49,283 nt of DNA. Source: Bacteroidales bacterium (GTDB lineage: Bacteria > Bacteroidota > Bacteroidia > Bacteroidales > F082). Positions 42,151 to 49,283 of the stretch are shown piece by piece (the stretch's first letter is position 1; the number at the start of each line of letters is the position of its first letter). The notes under the pieces were generated by a model. The model saw only the letters and a program-made list of their open reading frames with translations. It searched no databases and had not been told where the DNA came from. Both the position numbers and the translations under genes were made by a program. The stretch spans positions 1-49,283 of the forward strand of contig JAKSNC010000012.1 in the NCBI GenBank assembly GCA_024400195.1, written 5' to 3'.

Positions 42151-43446
42151 GTGATTATGAATAATGTGTTCAAACCTACGGAATACAAACTCAGGAGTGT
42201 CGCGACAGACGAAATTCGTGATGACAGCGGATGGCTCCTCGGTTTTGACGGCGACTCCGGTCTGATACGTGCGGAATATGCTTCCAAGCAATTGAATGTT
42301 AATTCAAATCAGGGACTCTATAAGTTTTCCGACTGGCTCCCGGTAAAAAGACTTTTGAAAGGTGCGTCTTCGCCTGTCACATACAAAAGCGAGAGACTTG
42401 CCGAAAAACTTCAAATGACTAATCTATACATCACGTTCAACGGCTATTGGCCTGAAAAAGGTGCCTATATGAAGACCTGCTCATTTAAGGAAACAGAGGC
42501 GTATTCTGTTTGTGCACGTCTTCCCGAATCGAAGAAAGATGAGGTGCTCGTCGTGTCTTCCGCTGGAAATACAGCCCGCGCCTTTGCACAAGTCTGTTCA
42601 GATAATAATATAAAACTCCTGATAACCATCCCTGAAGATAATATTGACGCGCTGTGGTTCGAAAAACCGCTGAATCCGTGCGTCAAAGTCATAGCAACAG
42701 AATCTGGCAGCGACTATTTCGATGCAATAAATATAGGTAATACAGCTTGCGAAGTTGAAGGCTTCTTCGCCGAAGGTGGAGCTAAAAACATTGCCCGCCG
42801 TGACGGCATGGGGACGACAATGCTTTCCGCAGCCACTACAATAGGACGTGTTCCGGACTGCTATTTTCAGGCTGTTGGCAGCGGAACCGGAGCCATCGCC
42901 GCATGGGAAAACAATCTTCGACTTATAGCCGACGGACGCTTCGGTAATGTTAAAGCAAGACTGATGGTGTCGCAAAATAAACCGTTCACTCCAATGTTTG
43001 ATGCTTGGAAACAGGATTCACGCACTTTGCTGCCGTATGATGACGAAACGGCGAGAAAAGATGCCGGACGTATAGCCGCAAGCGTGCTTTCAAACAGGAA
43101 ACCACCGTATTCTCTTATCGGAGGACTTTATGATGCGATGAAAGACACAAATGGAGACTTCTTTGCTGTTTCTAATGAAGAGGGACTTGTGGCGCAAAAT
43201 CTTTTTGAAGAAACCGAAGGCATTGACATACACCCGGCTGCCGGCATCGCCCTCGCCTCATTGATGCAGGCCCTTGACTCCGGAAAAATCGCACACAACG
43301 AGGTCGTGATGCTTAATATAACAGGCGGCGGCGAAAAACACTTTAAAAAGAACAAGGAAATCTTTAAACTTATGCCATCAAAAGTGTTTAAAATAAATAC
43401 AGACAAAGACCAGATAAAGAATTACTTGAGAAAAATAGTGTTTTAA
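42151..43446 (+). CDS. Cysteate synthase (threonine-synthase-like PLP enzyme)
   Basis: The 431-residue fold-type II PLP enzyme matches the cysteate synthase branch rather than true threonine synthase: YKFSDWLPVKRLL, LYITFNGYWPEKGAYMKTCS (PLP Lys113 in TCSFKE), VVSSAGNTARAFA, ARRDGMGTTMLSAATT, and QAVGSGTGAIAAWE. It converts O-phosphoserine and sulfite to L-cysteate. In Methanosarcina this feeds coenzyme M; in Bacteroidetes cysteate is the head-group precursor of sulfonolipids. The N-terminal zinc-ribbon-like cysteines of the archaeal enzyme are absent. Identification rests on remembered family sequence; a novel beta-replacement enzyme is the alternative. It is a single-gene unit. Met3 (42157) is an alternative start. 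Confidence 0.82.
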   Translation: MIMNNVFKPTEYKLRSVATDEIRDDSGWLLGFDGDSGLIRAEYASKQLNVNSNQGLYKFSDWLPVKRLLKGASSPVTYKSERLAEKLQMTNLYITFNGYWPEKGAYMKTCSFKETEAYSVCARLPESKKDEVLVVSSAGNTARAFAQVCSDNNIKLLITIPEDNIDALWFEKPLNPCVKVIATESGSDYFDAINIGNTACEVEGFFAEGGAKNIARRDGMGTTMLSAATTIGRVPDCYFQAVGSGTGAIAAWENNLRLIADGRFGNVKARLMVSQNKPFTPMFDAWKQDSRTLLPYDDETARKDAGRIAASVLSNRKPPYSLIGGLYDAMKDTNGDFFAVSNEEGLVAQNLFEETEGIDIHPAAGIALASLMQALDSGKIAHNEVVMLNITGGGEKHFKKNKEIFKLMPSKVFKINTDKDQIKNYLRKIVF

Positions 43447-43511
43447 GGTAAGTTCTGTATGAGAATTTGTAAATACAAAAAAAATAAATATAATTGTATG
43501 AAAAAAAAGTG

Positions 43512-43519
43512 TAAATTTG
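43512..43519 (+). promoter_or_regulatory. TAAATTTG promoter box for the OmpA-like gene
   Basis: TAAATTTGCGG lies 60 nt before the ATG at 43580. Confidence 0.55.
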
Positions 43520-43579
43520 CGGTTCGATAATATTTGTCGAAGTAGGTAAAGAAGTATAATCGTTAAATAAAAAAAAAGA

Positions 43580-45556
43580 ATGAAAAAAATCGTTACCATG
43601 ATTGTGACCGTATTGGGAATGGCTTTCGTGCCGTTTACCTCGTTTGGTCAGGAAAAAGTTAATGCAAGGACTGATTTTAAAGACTACATCTACATCAGCG
43701 GCGATGCTGGTCTGATGTTCTTAAATGGTCAAATTGATAACATCAAGCCGGCTTTTGACTGCCGCTTGGGACTTGGTTATCAAATGACTAACGTGTTAGG
43801 TTTTAAACTTAACGTTGGTGCAGGCCTGATGAAAGGTGAGTTTGAGAATGATTGGAAGTCGAACGGCGATTTTTATAGTGCCGATGTCAATTTGACTCTC
43901 AACATGATGGACATAATCCTCGGTTACAAGCCAGGCCGTAGGTTTAACATTACTCCCCATATCGGTATAGGAACGCTTCACTTTAGATCTGCTCTCAAAG
44001 ATGAAAATGATGAGTTTGTGGTTTCGTATGGTGAGAAGGGAAACAACAAGCCGTATAATGAATCGGGAAATGGTATTATTGGAAGAAAAACCGCGACAAC
44101 GGTTCCGATGGGAGCAAGTGTGAGTTATCAATTGTCAACTCATTGGGGAATTTATGCTGATTGGACATATTATTTCGTTGATACAGACAAACTTGATGCC
44201 GTTGTTATGGGTGATCATCAGGATAGAATGAATAATGTGCATATAGGTGCGACATATCGTATAAAAAACAACTACAATCCGTTTATAAGGTATGAAGAAT
44301 ACTGCAATAACTGGTTCATTATGTTCGAGGCTGGTGCAGTCAATACTCACGGCGACATCTCAAGCACTTTCGATTATCTCAAATCCAACTTTGGCATTGG
44401 TGCCGGTTATCGTTTCCATAATATCTTCAGCGTGTATGCAAAACTCAATAGAGGTGGAATCGATGGTAGGATGAAGAGTGGTAGTAACATACATGCAATC
44501 ATAAATTATGGTGAATACTATAATGCTACAATGAACTTCTCGTTTGACCTTGTCGGTGCTATACTTGGATATAGGGAAGATCGCCCGATGTCAGTTTCTC
44601 CGCATATCGGTATAGGCCTTATCAATTACAAAAACGATTTGATTTATAGCAACGGCGAACATGCTTACGTCGGCTATAACGAAACCGGTCGCAAAGGGGG
44701 TAATGGCATTGGCGGTATGGAAATGGCTATGTCAATACCGGCTGGTTTGGAAGTCGCTTACAACATGACTCCGCGTTGGGATATCTATCTTGATGGAACT
44801 GTTACATACGTCAATAAGGATAATCTTGATGGATTAAGTACCGGTCCTCATACTGACTACTTGGCTTCTCTTAACGCAGGTCTCCGTTATAAGTTCAAGA
44901 ATAGTTGTGAACGTGCTCAGAATGACTTTGAAGAAGAAAAACCTCTGCCTCAGATGAGTTGCTGCGACAGCATTCCTGCTATGGTACAGAAAGCTGTTGA
45001 CGAGGCTATAAAGAAAGCTACAGAGGAAGGTACTATCGGTGCTAATACTGTTCAGAAAGAAACTGTTTCATATTTCAAGTGCTACACAGATATTATGTTC
45101 CCTGTTTCCAAGTCTGATAGAATAGACTCTCAGTCGAATCGTGATGCTTTAGCAAGAGTTAGTTCTGAAATGGGTTATGGTTCAAAACTCCTTGGTATAG
45201 TTGTTGAAGGTTACGCCTCACCTGAGGGAGAAAACGAAAATAATCAGAAGTTGTCAGAAGACCGTGCTAAAGAAGCTGCAGATTTCGTTAAGTCTGAGAT
45301 CGGTAAGAAAGTTAGAATAGAAGGTGCTGAAATAGAGGTCATCGGTATGGGTTCTGACTGGGAAGGCCTTATCATGGCTATCGCTAATGAAAACTTTGAA
45401 GGTGCACAGGATGTTGCTAACGAACTTCGTAATGCTGATAATGAAAATCGTCCTGCCATCCTCAGAAAAGCAATGGCTAAATATCCTCAGATTAGATATC
45501 TGTTCCCACAACTGCGTCGTGCAAATGTTACTATCAAAACTATGAGAGAAGAATAG
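43580..45556 (+). CDS. OmpA-family outer-membrane protein with two tandem barrel domains
   Basis: The signal peptide (MKKIVTMIVTVLGMAFVPFT) is followed by two homologous beta-barrel-like domains. Each repeats the order AGxxFLNG/GAVNTHGDIS, GLGYQMTN/GAGYRFHN, IILGYKPGR/AILGYREDR, TPHIGIG/SPHIGIG. The first spans about residues 35-235 and the second about 245-450. A short cysteine-containing linker (QMSCCDSIPAMVQ) leads to a C-terminal OmpA peptidoglycan-binding domain (VEGYASPEGENENNQKLSED). Most OmpA proteins carry one barrel, so an internal duplication is likely. Use of common codons suggests high expression. It ends at a strong terminator. Confidence 0.87.
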   Translation: MKKIVTMIVTVLGMAFVPFTSFGQEKVNARTDFKDYIYISGDAGLMFLNGQIDNIKPAFDCRLGLGYQMTNVLGFKLNVGAGLMKGEFENDWKSNGDFYSADVNLTLNMMDIILGYKPGRRFNITPHIGIGTLHFRSALKDENDEFVVSYGEKGNNKPYNESGNGIIGRKTATTVPMGASVSYQLSTHWGIYADWTYYFVDTDKLDAVVMGDHQDRMNNVHIGATYRIKNNYNPFIRYEEYCNNWFIMFEAGAVNTHGDISSTFDYLKSNFGIGAGYRFHNIFSVYAKLNRGGIDGRMKSGSNIHAIINYGEYYNATMNFSFDLVGAILGYREDRPMSVSPHIGIGLINYKNDLIYSNGEHAYVGYNETGRKGGNGIGGMEMAMSIPAGLEVAYNMTPRWDIYLDGTVTYVNKDNLDGLSTGPHTDYLASLNAGLRYKFKNSCERAQNDFEEEKPLPQMSCCDSIPAMVQKAVDEAIKKATEEGTIGANTVQKETVSYFKCYTDIMFPVSKSDRIDSQSNRDALARVSSEMGYGSKLLGIVVEGYASPEGENENNQKLSEDRAKEAADFVKSEIGKKVRIEGAEIEVIGMGSDWEGLIMAIANENFEGAQDVANELRNADNENRPAILRKAMAKYPQIRYLFPQLRRANVTIKTMREE

Positions 45557-45574
45557 TTCTTCAACATAATTCTG

Positions 45575-45610
45575 AAGAGCCGGCTCCTTCAAAGGAGCCG
45601 GCTCTTTTTT
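45575..45610 (+). terminator. Rho-independent terminator, 15-bp stem
   Basis: AAGAGCCGGCTCCTT (45575-45589) pairs with AAGGAGCCGGCTCTT around a 2-3-nt loop, followed by a T-run. Confidence 0.93.
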
Positions 45611-45740
45611 ATGAAAAACAACGGCTGCGCCAATTGTTTCGGAGAGTTCAGTTCCGATTTTGTGTCCGTCGCCTTTACATAGGAAAGATAAATTTGTGCG
45701 TCACCATTCAAAATGTATTGTCTTTTTAACATTTAATTGT

Positions 45741-45748
45741 TAAATTTG
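45741..45748 (+). promoter_or_regulatory. TAAATTTG promoter box for the lpxD-lpxC operon
   Basis: TAAATTTGCGT lies 17 nt before the ATG at 45766. No other box is seen before lpxD or lpxC, so this probably drives all four genes to 49080. Confidence 0.6.
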
Positions 45749-45765
45749 CGTCAAATATATTCAAA

Positions 45766-46302
45766 ATGAATTTATCGCTGACGTATTGTTTTATAGCATT
45801 GTTTGCCTTGGAAATCTTGTTGTTTGGAGTGGTGATAGTACTCCTTTTCAAACTAACAAAGTCTTTTAGTGCTGTAACAGTTCATCTGACGGCAGACAAA
45901 CAGACGGCGAACCATTCGTCGAAATCTTGCGAGCAAGTCGTGACACTTAAAATACAGGCTCTTGAAAGACTACTTCTGTTTGTTGAAAGAATACAGTTTG
46001 TAGTTGTGGTAAAGCGTGTCTTTCAACCTGATTTTTCTTTGAATGACTTCTATGTCGCGATAGTGCAAAACGTTCAAGACGAATTTGAACACAATATGGC
46101 TCAGCGTCTTTATGTTTCAGAGAATGTGTGGCGTATGGTCGTTGCTGCAAAGGACGAGATTTTTAAGAAAACGGAAGATGTCTTTTCTCAAAATAACGAA
46201 GTTTCAGTCGTTAAAATGGCAGAATTGTTAGCCTCGATTAAAAATGATGTGACAGATTCGGCCGTTATGACAATTAAGGAAGAGTTTAATAAATTAATGT
46301 AA
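45766..46302 (+). CDS. Membrane-anchored protein of unknown function upstream of lpxD
   Basis: The 178-residue product has one N-terminal helix (LTYCFIALFALEILLFGVVI) and a cytoplasmic domain. A short coiled coil (CEQVVTLKIQALERLLLFVE) is followed by FQPDFSLNDFYVAIVQNVQD and FEHNMAQRLYVSENVWRMVV. I do not recognise a named family with certainty; similar small proteins exist across Bacteroidetes. It is 6 nt upstream of lpxD, so an envelope-linked role is plausible but unproven. Confidence 0.75.
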   Translation: MNLSLTYCFIALFALEILLFGVVIVLLFKLTKSFSAVTVHLTADKQTANHSSKSCEQVVTLKIQALERLLLFVERIQFVVVVKRVFQPDFSLNDFYVAIVQNVQDEFEHNMAQRLYVSENVWRMVVAAKDEIFKKTEDVFSQNNEVSVVKMAELLASIKNDVTDSAVMTIKEEFNKLM

Positions 46303-46308
46303 AAAGAT

Positions 46309-47340
46309 ATGGAATTTACAGCTGCTCAAATAGCCGCTTTTTTAGGCGGAACAGTTGAAGGAAACCCAGAAGCCAAGGTGTGCAACGTGGCAAAGATTGA
46401 AGAAGGTGCTCCGGGCATGCTCAGTTTTCTCGCCAATCCCAAATATAATCATTATCTGTATGAGACGAAATCATCAATAGTCTTGATAAATAACGATTTC
46501 CAACTTCAGGGCGAAGTCTCGGCTACATTGGTTCGCGTTCCTGATGCGTATGCTGCTTTTGCCAAACTTCTCGAACTATACGCCCAGTTTACACAATCAA
46601 AATGTGGAATTTCATCTCTCGCATTTGTTTCACAGGATGCTGTCATTGGTGAAGATACCTACATTGGCGAGTTCTCTTATATTGGGAACCGTGCAAAAAT
46701 AGGCAAGCGCGTCAAGATTTATCCCCAGGTCTATATCGGTGATGATGCTGTAATCGGAGACGATACGACGATTTATGCTGGCGTGAAACTTTATGACAGA
46801 ACAGTCGTCGGTAAGTCGTGCATCATTCATTCAGGCTGCGTGTGTGGAGCTGACGGATTCGGCTTTGCTCCTCAGGAAGACGGCTCTTACAAGAAGATAC
46901 CTCAGGTTGGAAATGTCGAGATAGAGGATAATGTCGAAATCGGAGCCAATACAACGATAGATAGGGCCACAATGGGTTCGACAAGGATACGTCATGGTGT
47001 AAAACTTGACAACCTTATCCAGATAGCACATAACGTGGAAATTGGTGCTAATACTGGTGCTGCAGCCCAAACGGGTATCAGTGGTTCGACAAAGGTAGGA
47101 GAACGCTGTATAATAGCAGGACAGGTCGGAATGGTCGGACATATCACTATCGCCGACGGCACGATAATCGGCGCGCAGGCTGGTGTGAGTAACAGCGTGA
47201 AAGAGTCGGGAAGGACACTTTTCGGTACTCCGGCAATAAACCTCGGTGAATTTAAACGTATGTTCGTATATATGAAACAACTTGAGAAACTTAATAAACG
47301 AGTTGATGAACTTGAGAAAAAACTGAAAGAACAACAATAA
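46309..47340 (+). CDS. lpxD: UDP-3-O-acylglucosamine N-acyltransferase LpxD
   Basis: The 343-residue lipid A enzyme adds the second hydroxyacyl chain from acyl-ACP. It has the LpxD N-terminal uridine-binding domain (GMLSFLANPKYNHYLYE) and a left-handed beta-helix of hexapeptide repeats from about residue 110 (IGEDTYIGEFSYIGNRAKIG). It also has the HSGCVCGADGFGFAP segment and the catalytic-His region LIQIAHNVEIGANT. The C-terminal helix is KQLEKLNKRVDELEKKLKEQ. It is directly followed by lpxC. Confidence 0.95.
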   Translation: MEFTAAQIAAFLGGTVEGNPEAKVCNVAKIEEGAPGMLSFLANPKYNHYLYETKSSIVLINNDFQLQGEVSATLVRVPDAYAAFAKLLELYAQFTQSKCGISSLAFVSQDAVIGEDTYIGEFSYIGNRAKIGKRVKIYPQVYIGDDAVIGDDTTIYAGVKLYDRTVVGKSCIIHSGCVCGADGFGFAPQEDGSYKKIPQVGNVEIEDNVEIGANTTIDRATMGSTRIRHGVKLDNLIQIAHNVEIGANTGAAAQTGISGSTKVGERCIIAGQVGMVGHITIADGTIIGAQAGVSNSVKESGRTLFGTPAINLGEFKRMFVYMKQLEKLNKRVDELEKKLKEQQ

Positions 47341-47349
47341 TTTACTTCT

Positions 47350-48261
47350 ATGGAAAAACAATGTACTATTGGAAATAGTGTCAGTATAAGCGGGACAGGT
47401 TTACATACCGGACAAAAAGGAACACTGACGTTTAATCCGTCCGACCCTGATACCGGAATACGTTTCAGACGTATAGACCTTCAGAATCGTCCCATAGTCG
47501 AGGCAAAAGTTGAAAATGTTGTTGACACTTCTCGTGGAACGACGATCGCCCAAAACGGCGTCAGAATTTTTACGATAGAGCATATAATGGCAGCCATTCG
47601 CGGAGCCGGAATAGATAATGTCCTGATAGACATTGATGCGGAAGAACCTCCTATTGATGACGGTAGCGCAGTGAATATGATAAACGCTTTGAAGTCAGTC
47701 GGCGTTATCGAGCAAAATGCCGAACGCAGGTATTTCAAAGTCGAAAAAAAGACAACTTATATCAATGAAAAAGTCGGGTGCGAACTCGTGATTGAGCCAG
47801 CCGACAAGTTTTCAATAGACGTCAAAGTCGAATATGACTCAAAAGTCCTTCATACTCAGGAAGCGCATCTCGGTAATATCGCCGATTTTGAGAAAGAAAT
47901 TGCCCCCTGCCGCACATTCGTATTCTTCCACGAACTCGAAATGTTGTTGAAAATGAATCTTATTAAGGGCGGAGATCTGTCGAATGCCGTCGTTTTCGTT
48001 GAGAAGGATGCCGCTGATGAAGAACTTCGTCGCGTCGCGGCCATCTTCCATAGGGAAACCGTCGGAATCCGCAAGGAAAGAGGAATGCTGAATAACACGG
48101 ATCTGCGTTTCGAAAACGAACCGGCGCGTCATAAGCTTCTCGACCTTATCGGTGACCTTACTCTTGTTGGAAGACCTCTTATAGGACATGTAACGGCTTA
48201 TAAACCAGGACATTTTGCAAATACGGAATTTGCTAAAGAAATAAAAAATCAGATTGGTTAA
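47350..48261 (+). CDS. lpxC: UDP-3-O-acyl-N-acetylglucosamine deacetylase LpxC, not fused to FabZ
   Basis: The 303-residue zinc enzyme carries out the committed step of lipid A synthesis. Zinc ligands and catalytic residues are present: Glu77/His78 in TIEHIMAA, His261 and Asp265 in ARHKLLDLIGD, and His288 in KPGHFANTEF. It starts 9 nt after lpxD. In most Bacteroidetes lpxC continues into a FabZ dehydratase domain, giving about 460 residues. Here it stops after the LpxC domain, and the next gene begins on the following base. There is no FabZ sequence after it, so fabZ must lie elsewhere. Confidence 0.95.
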   Translation: MEKQCTIGNSVSISGTGLHTGQKGTLTFNPSDPDTGIRFRRIDLQNRPIVEAKVENVVDTSRGTTIAQNGVRIFTIEHIMAAIRGAGIDNVLIDIDAEEPPIDDGSAVNMINALKSVGVIEQNAERRYFKVEKKTTYINEKVGCELVIEPADKFSIDVKVEYDSKVLHTQEAHLGNIADFEKEIAPCRTFVFFHELEMLLKMNLIKGGDLSNAVVFVEKDAADEELRRVAAIFHRETVGIRKERGMLNNTDLRFENEPARHKLLDLIGDLTLVGRPLIGHVTAYKPGHFANTEFAKEIKNQIG

Positions 48262-49080
48262 ATGAATCTTAATCTAACTCGTCCGATAGTCTTTTTTGAT
48301 TTGGAAACTACCGGACTGAATCCTTCGCACGATAAAATCGTTCAGATCAGCATACTGAAAATAAATGTTGACGGAAAAGAGATTCAAAAGACATGGCTTG
48401 TCAACCCTGGTATTCATATTCCGGAAGAGACGACGGCAGTTCATGGTATCACCGACGAGATGGTGAAAGACAAACCGAGTTTCCTACAGATAGCGTCGGA
48501 GGTGATGAATTTCATAGGCAAAGCCGACATAGCCGGCTATAACATCATCAAGTTCGATTTGCCGATGTTGGCCGAAGAAATGATAAGGGCCGGCGTTGAT
48601 TTCGACGTTACTGATCGTAATCTGATGGATGTGATGAACATCTATATGAAGATGGAACCGCGAAATCTAAGCGCAGCGTACCATTTCTTCACCGGCAAAC
48701 AACTCGACGACGCTCATTCGGCTGATGCCGATACACGCGCCACGTATGATGTATTGTGTGCTATGCTTGACCATTATAAGGATGCCGAAGTAAAGGACAA
48801 AAACGGCATTGTTTCAAAGCCGATTGTTAACGATGTGAAGACCTTGGCTGATTTTTCACTGCATCATAAAAATGTCGATTTGTCAGGACAGATTGTTTAT
48901 GATGATAAGGGCGTGGCGGTTTTTAATTTCGGGAAGCACAAAGGAAAGTCGGTTGTAGATGTTTTCAGACGTGAACCACAATATTATGATTGGATGATGA
49001 ACAGCGACTTTCCGGAATATACGAAGAAAATCATCACTAAAATAAAGATGAGCTTGAAGTTCAAGACGACACTGTTTTAA
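48262..49080 (+). CDS. DEDDh 3'-5' exonuclease (DnaQ-like)
   Basis: The 272-residue protein has ExoI IVFFDLETTGLNP (Asp13, Glu15), ExoII GYNIIKFDLPMLAEE and ExoIII HSADADTRATYDVLC. An extra C-terminal region has VFNFGKHKGKSVVDVFRREP and YYDWMMNSDFP. It is a stand-alone proofreading or repair nuclease rather than the polymerase III subunit in an operon. Its ATG abuts the lpxC stop with no gap, so translation is likely coupled. Confidence 0.9.
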   Translation: MNLNLTRPIVFFDLETTGLNPSHDKIVQISILKINVDGKEIQKTWLVNPGIHIPEETTAVHGITDEMVKDKPSFLQIASEVMNFIGKADIAGYNIIKFDLPMLAEEMIRAGVDFDVTDRNLMDVMNIYMKMEPRNLSAAYHFFTGKQLDDAHSADADTRATYDVLCAMLDHYKDAEVKDKNGIVSKPIVNDVKTLADFSLHHKNVDLSGQIVYDDKGVAVFNFGKHKGKSVVDVFRREPQYYDWMMNSDFPEYTKKIITKIKMSLKFKTTLF

Positions 49081-49089
49081 TCAGGTTTG

Positions 49090-49197
49090 TAGGTGTAATG
49101 GACAATTTTTAGGCTGTTTTTGAGACGTTGCTCTCAAGTGGACAAAAATTAGGTCTATAGGTCAAATTGCAGGTCCTGACTTTGACAATGAGGCACC
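49090..49197. mobile_element. Probable insertion-sequence terminus (IS21-like layout)
   Basis: Two similar short repeats, TGGACAATTTTTAGG (about 49099) and TGGACAAAAATTAGG (about 49138), point inward, followed by the 23-bp segment 49151-49173 that recurs inverted at 33-55. Multiple TGGACA-type terminal repeats are typical of IS21-family ends. The end of a minus-strand gene follows at 49198. Family is a guess. Confidence 0.5.
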
Positions 49198-49283
49198 TTA
49201 TTCGCCGTCGCCTATTTTTAGGGCGTCCAGTAGCGGCCTGAGAGCTTCCTGCTGAGGAGTGGTGAGGAGGGTCTGGGAGTAGG
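49198..49283 (-). CDS. C-terminal fragment of a gene in the right-edge mobile element
   Basis: On the minus strand the edge encodes TLLTTPQQEALRPLLDALK and then IGDGE before TAA at 49200-49198. Only 27 residues are visible. Its position just inside the terminal repeats suggests a transposition protein, but the fragment is too short to identify. Confidence 0.4.
   Translation of the reverse strand, partial: YSQTLLTTPQQEALRPLLDALKIGDGE

Overview
The window looks like a chromosomal segment of an anaerobic member of the Bacteroidales. The grounds are the TAnnTTTG-type promoter boxes in front of many genes, a TonB-dependent receptor paired with a DUF4249 lipoprotein, a DUF2723 membrane glycosyltransferase, a gingipain-type C25 peptidase with a type IX secretion (T9SS) tail, secreted bleomycin-hydrolase-like C1 peptidases, an OmpA porin and [FeFe]-hydrogenase biology. 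A cysteate synthase suggests a sulfonolipid producer. I see no rRNA, tRNA or CRISPR array. The family or genus cannot be fixed from this sequence alone.

Layout. 1-0.8 kb: partial Cas4/DUF2779-like nuclease cut by the window edge. 1-5.5 kb: coiled-coil lipoprotein, then a DMT exporter, a TrmH/SpoU methyltransferase and a fused FakA-FakB-like fatty-acid kinase. 5.5-8.7 kb (minus): TonB-dependent receptor plus DUF4249 lipoprotein. 8.9-13.7 kb: a 901-residue sensor-MFS fusion translationally coupled to a MalY/PatB C-S lyase, then a Gate-domain membrane protein.

13.66-21.63 kb (all minus) is a repeat-rich accessory block. It holds two beta-helix-like secreted proteins and a short relative that share one C-terminal tail, two DUF4143-type ATPases (one a pseudogene) and a histidine acid phosphatase lipoprotein. 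Between them lie 7-, 8- and 23-bp tandem repeat tracts. A 36-bp imperfectly palindromic element occurs three times in the same orientation, each time just upstream of a promoter box. This block shows signs of recent duplication and slippage: a 239/240-bp near-identical repeat, a 6A versus 7A signal-peptide frameshift, and an inferred 7-bp deletion.

21.8-25.7 kb (minus): a six-gene redox or hydrogen-sensing operon, with DRTGG protein, PHP phosphoesterase, HATPase, DRTGG protein, RsbW-like HATPase and sensory-type [FeFe]-hydrogenase. It is not followed by the electron-bifurcating hydrogenase genes with which such modules often travel.

25.9-49.1 kb is mostly core metabolism and envelope: branched-chain aminotransferase, ComEC, DUF2723 protein, small EamA protein, small lipoprotein, carbamate kinase, DnaB, C25 peptidase, methyltransferase, two C1 peptidases, cysteate synthase, double-barrel OmpA protein, membrane-anchored unknown, LpxD, LpxC (without the FabZ fusion usual in this phylum) and a DEDDh exonuclease. 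The right edge runs into what looks like the end of an insertion sequence. A 23-bp segment of it is present in inverted orientation near the left edge, so the window probably ends in copies of one repeated mobile element.
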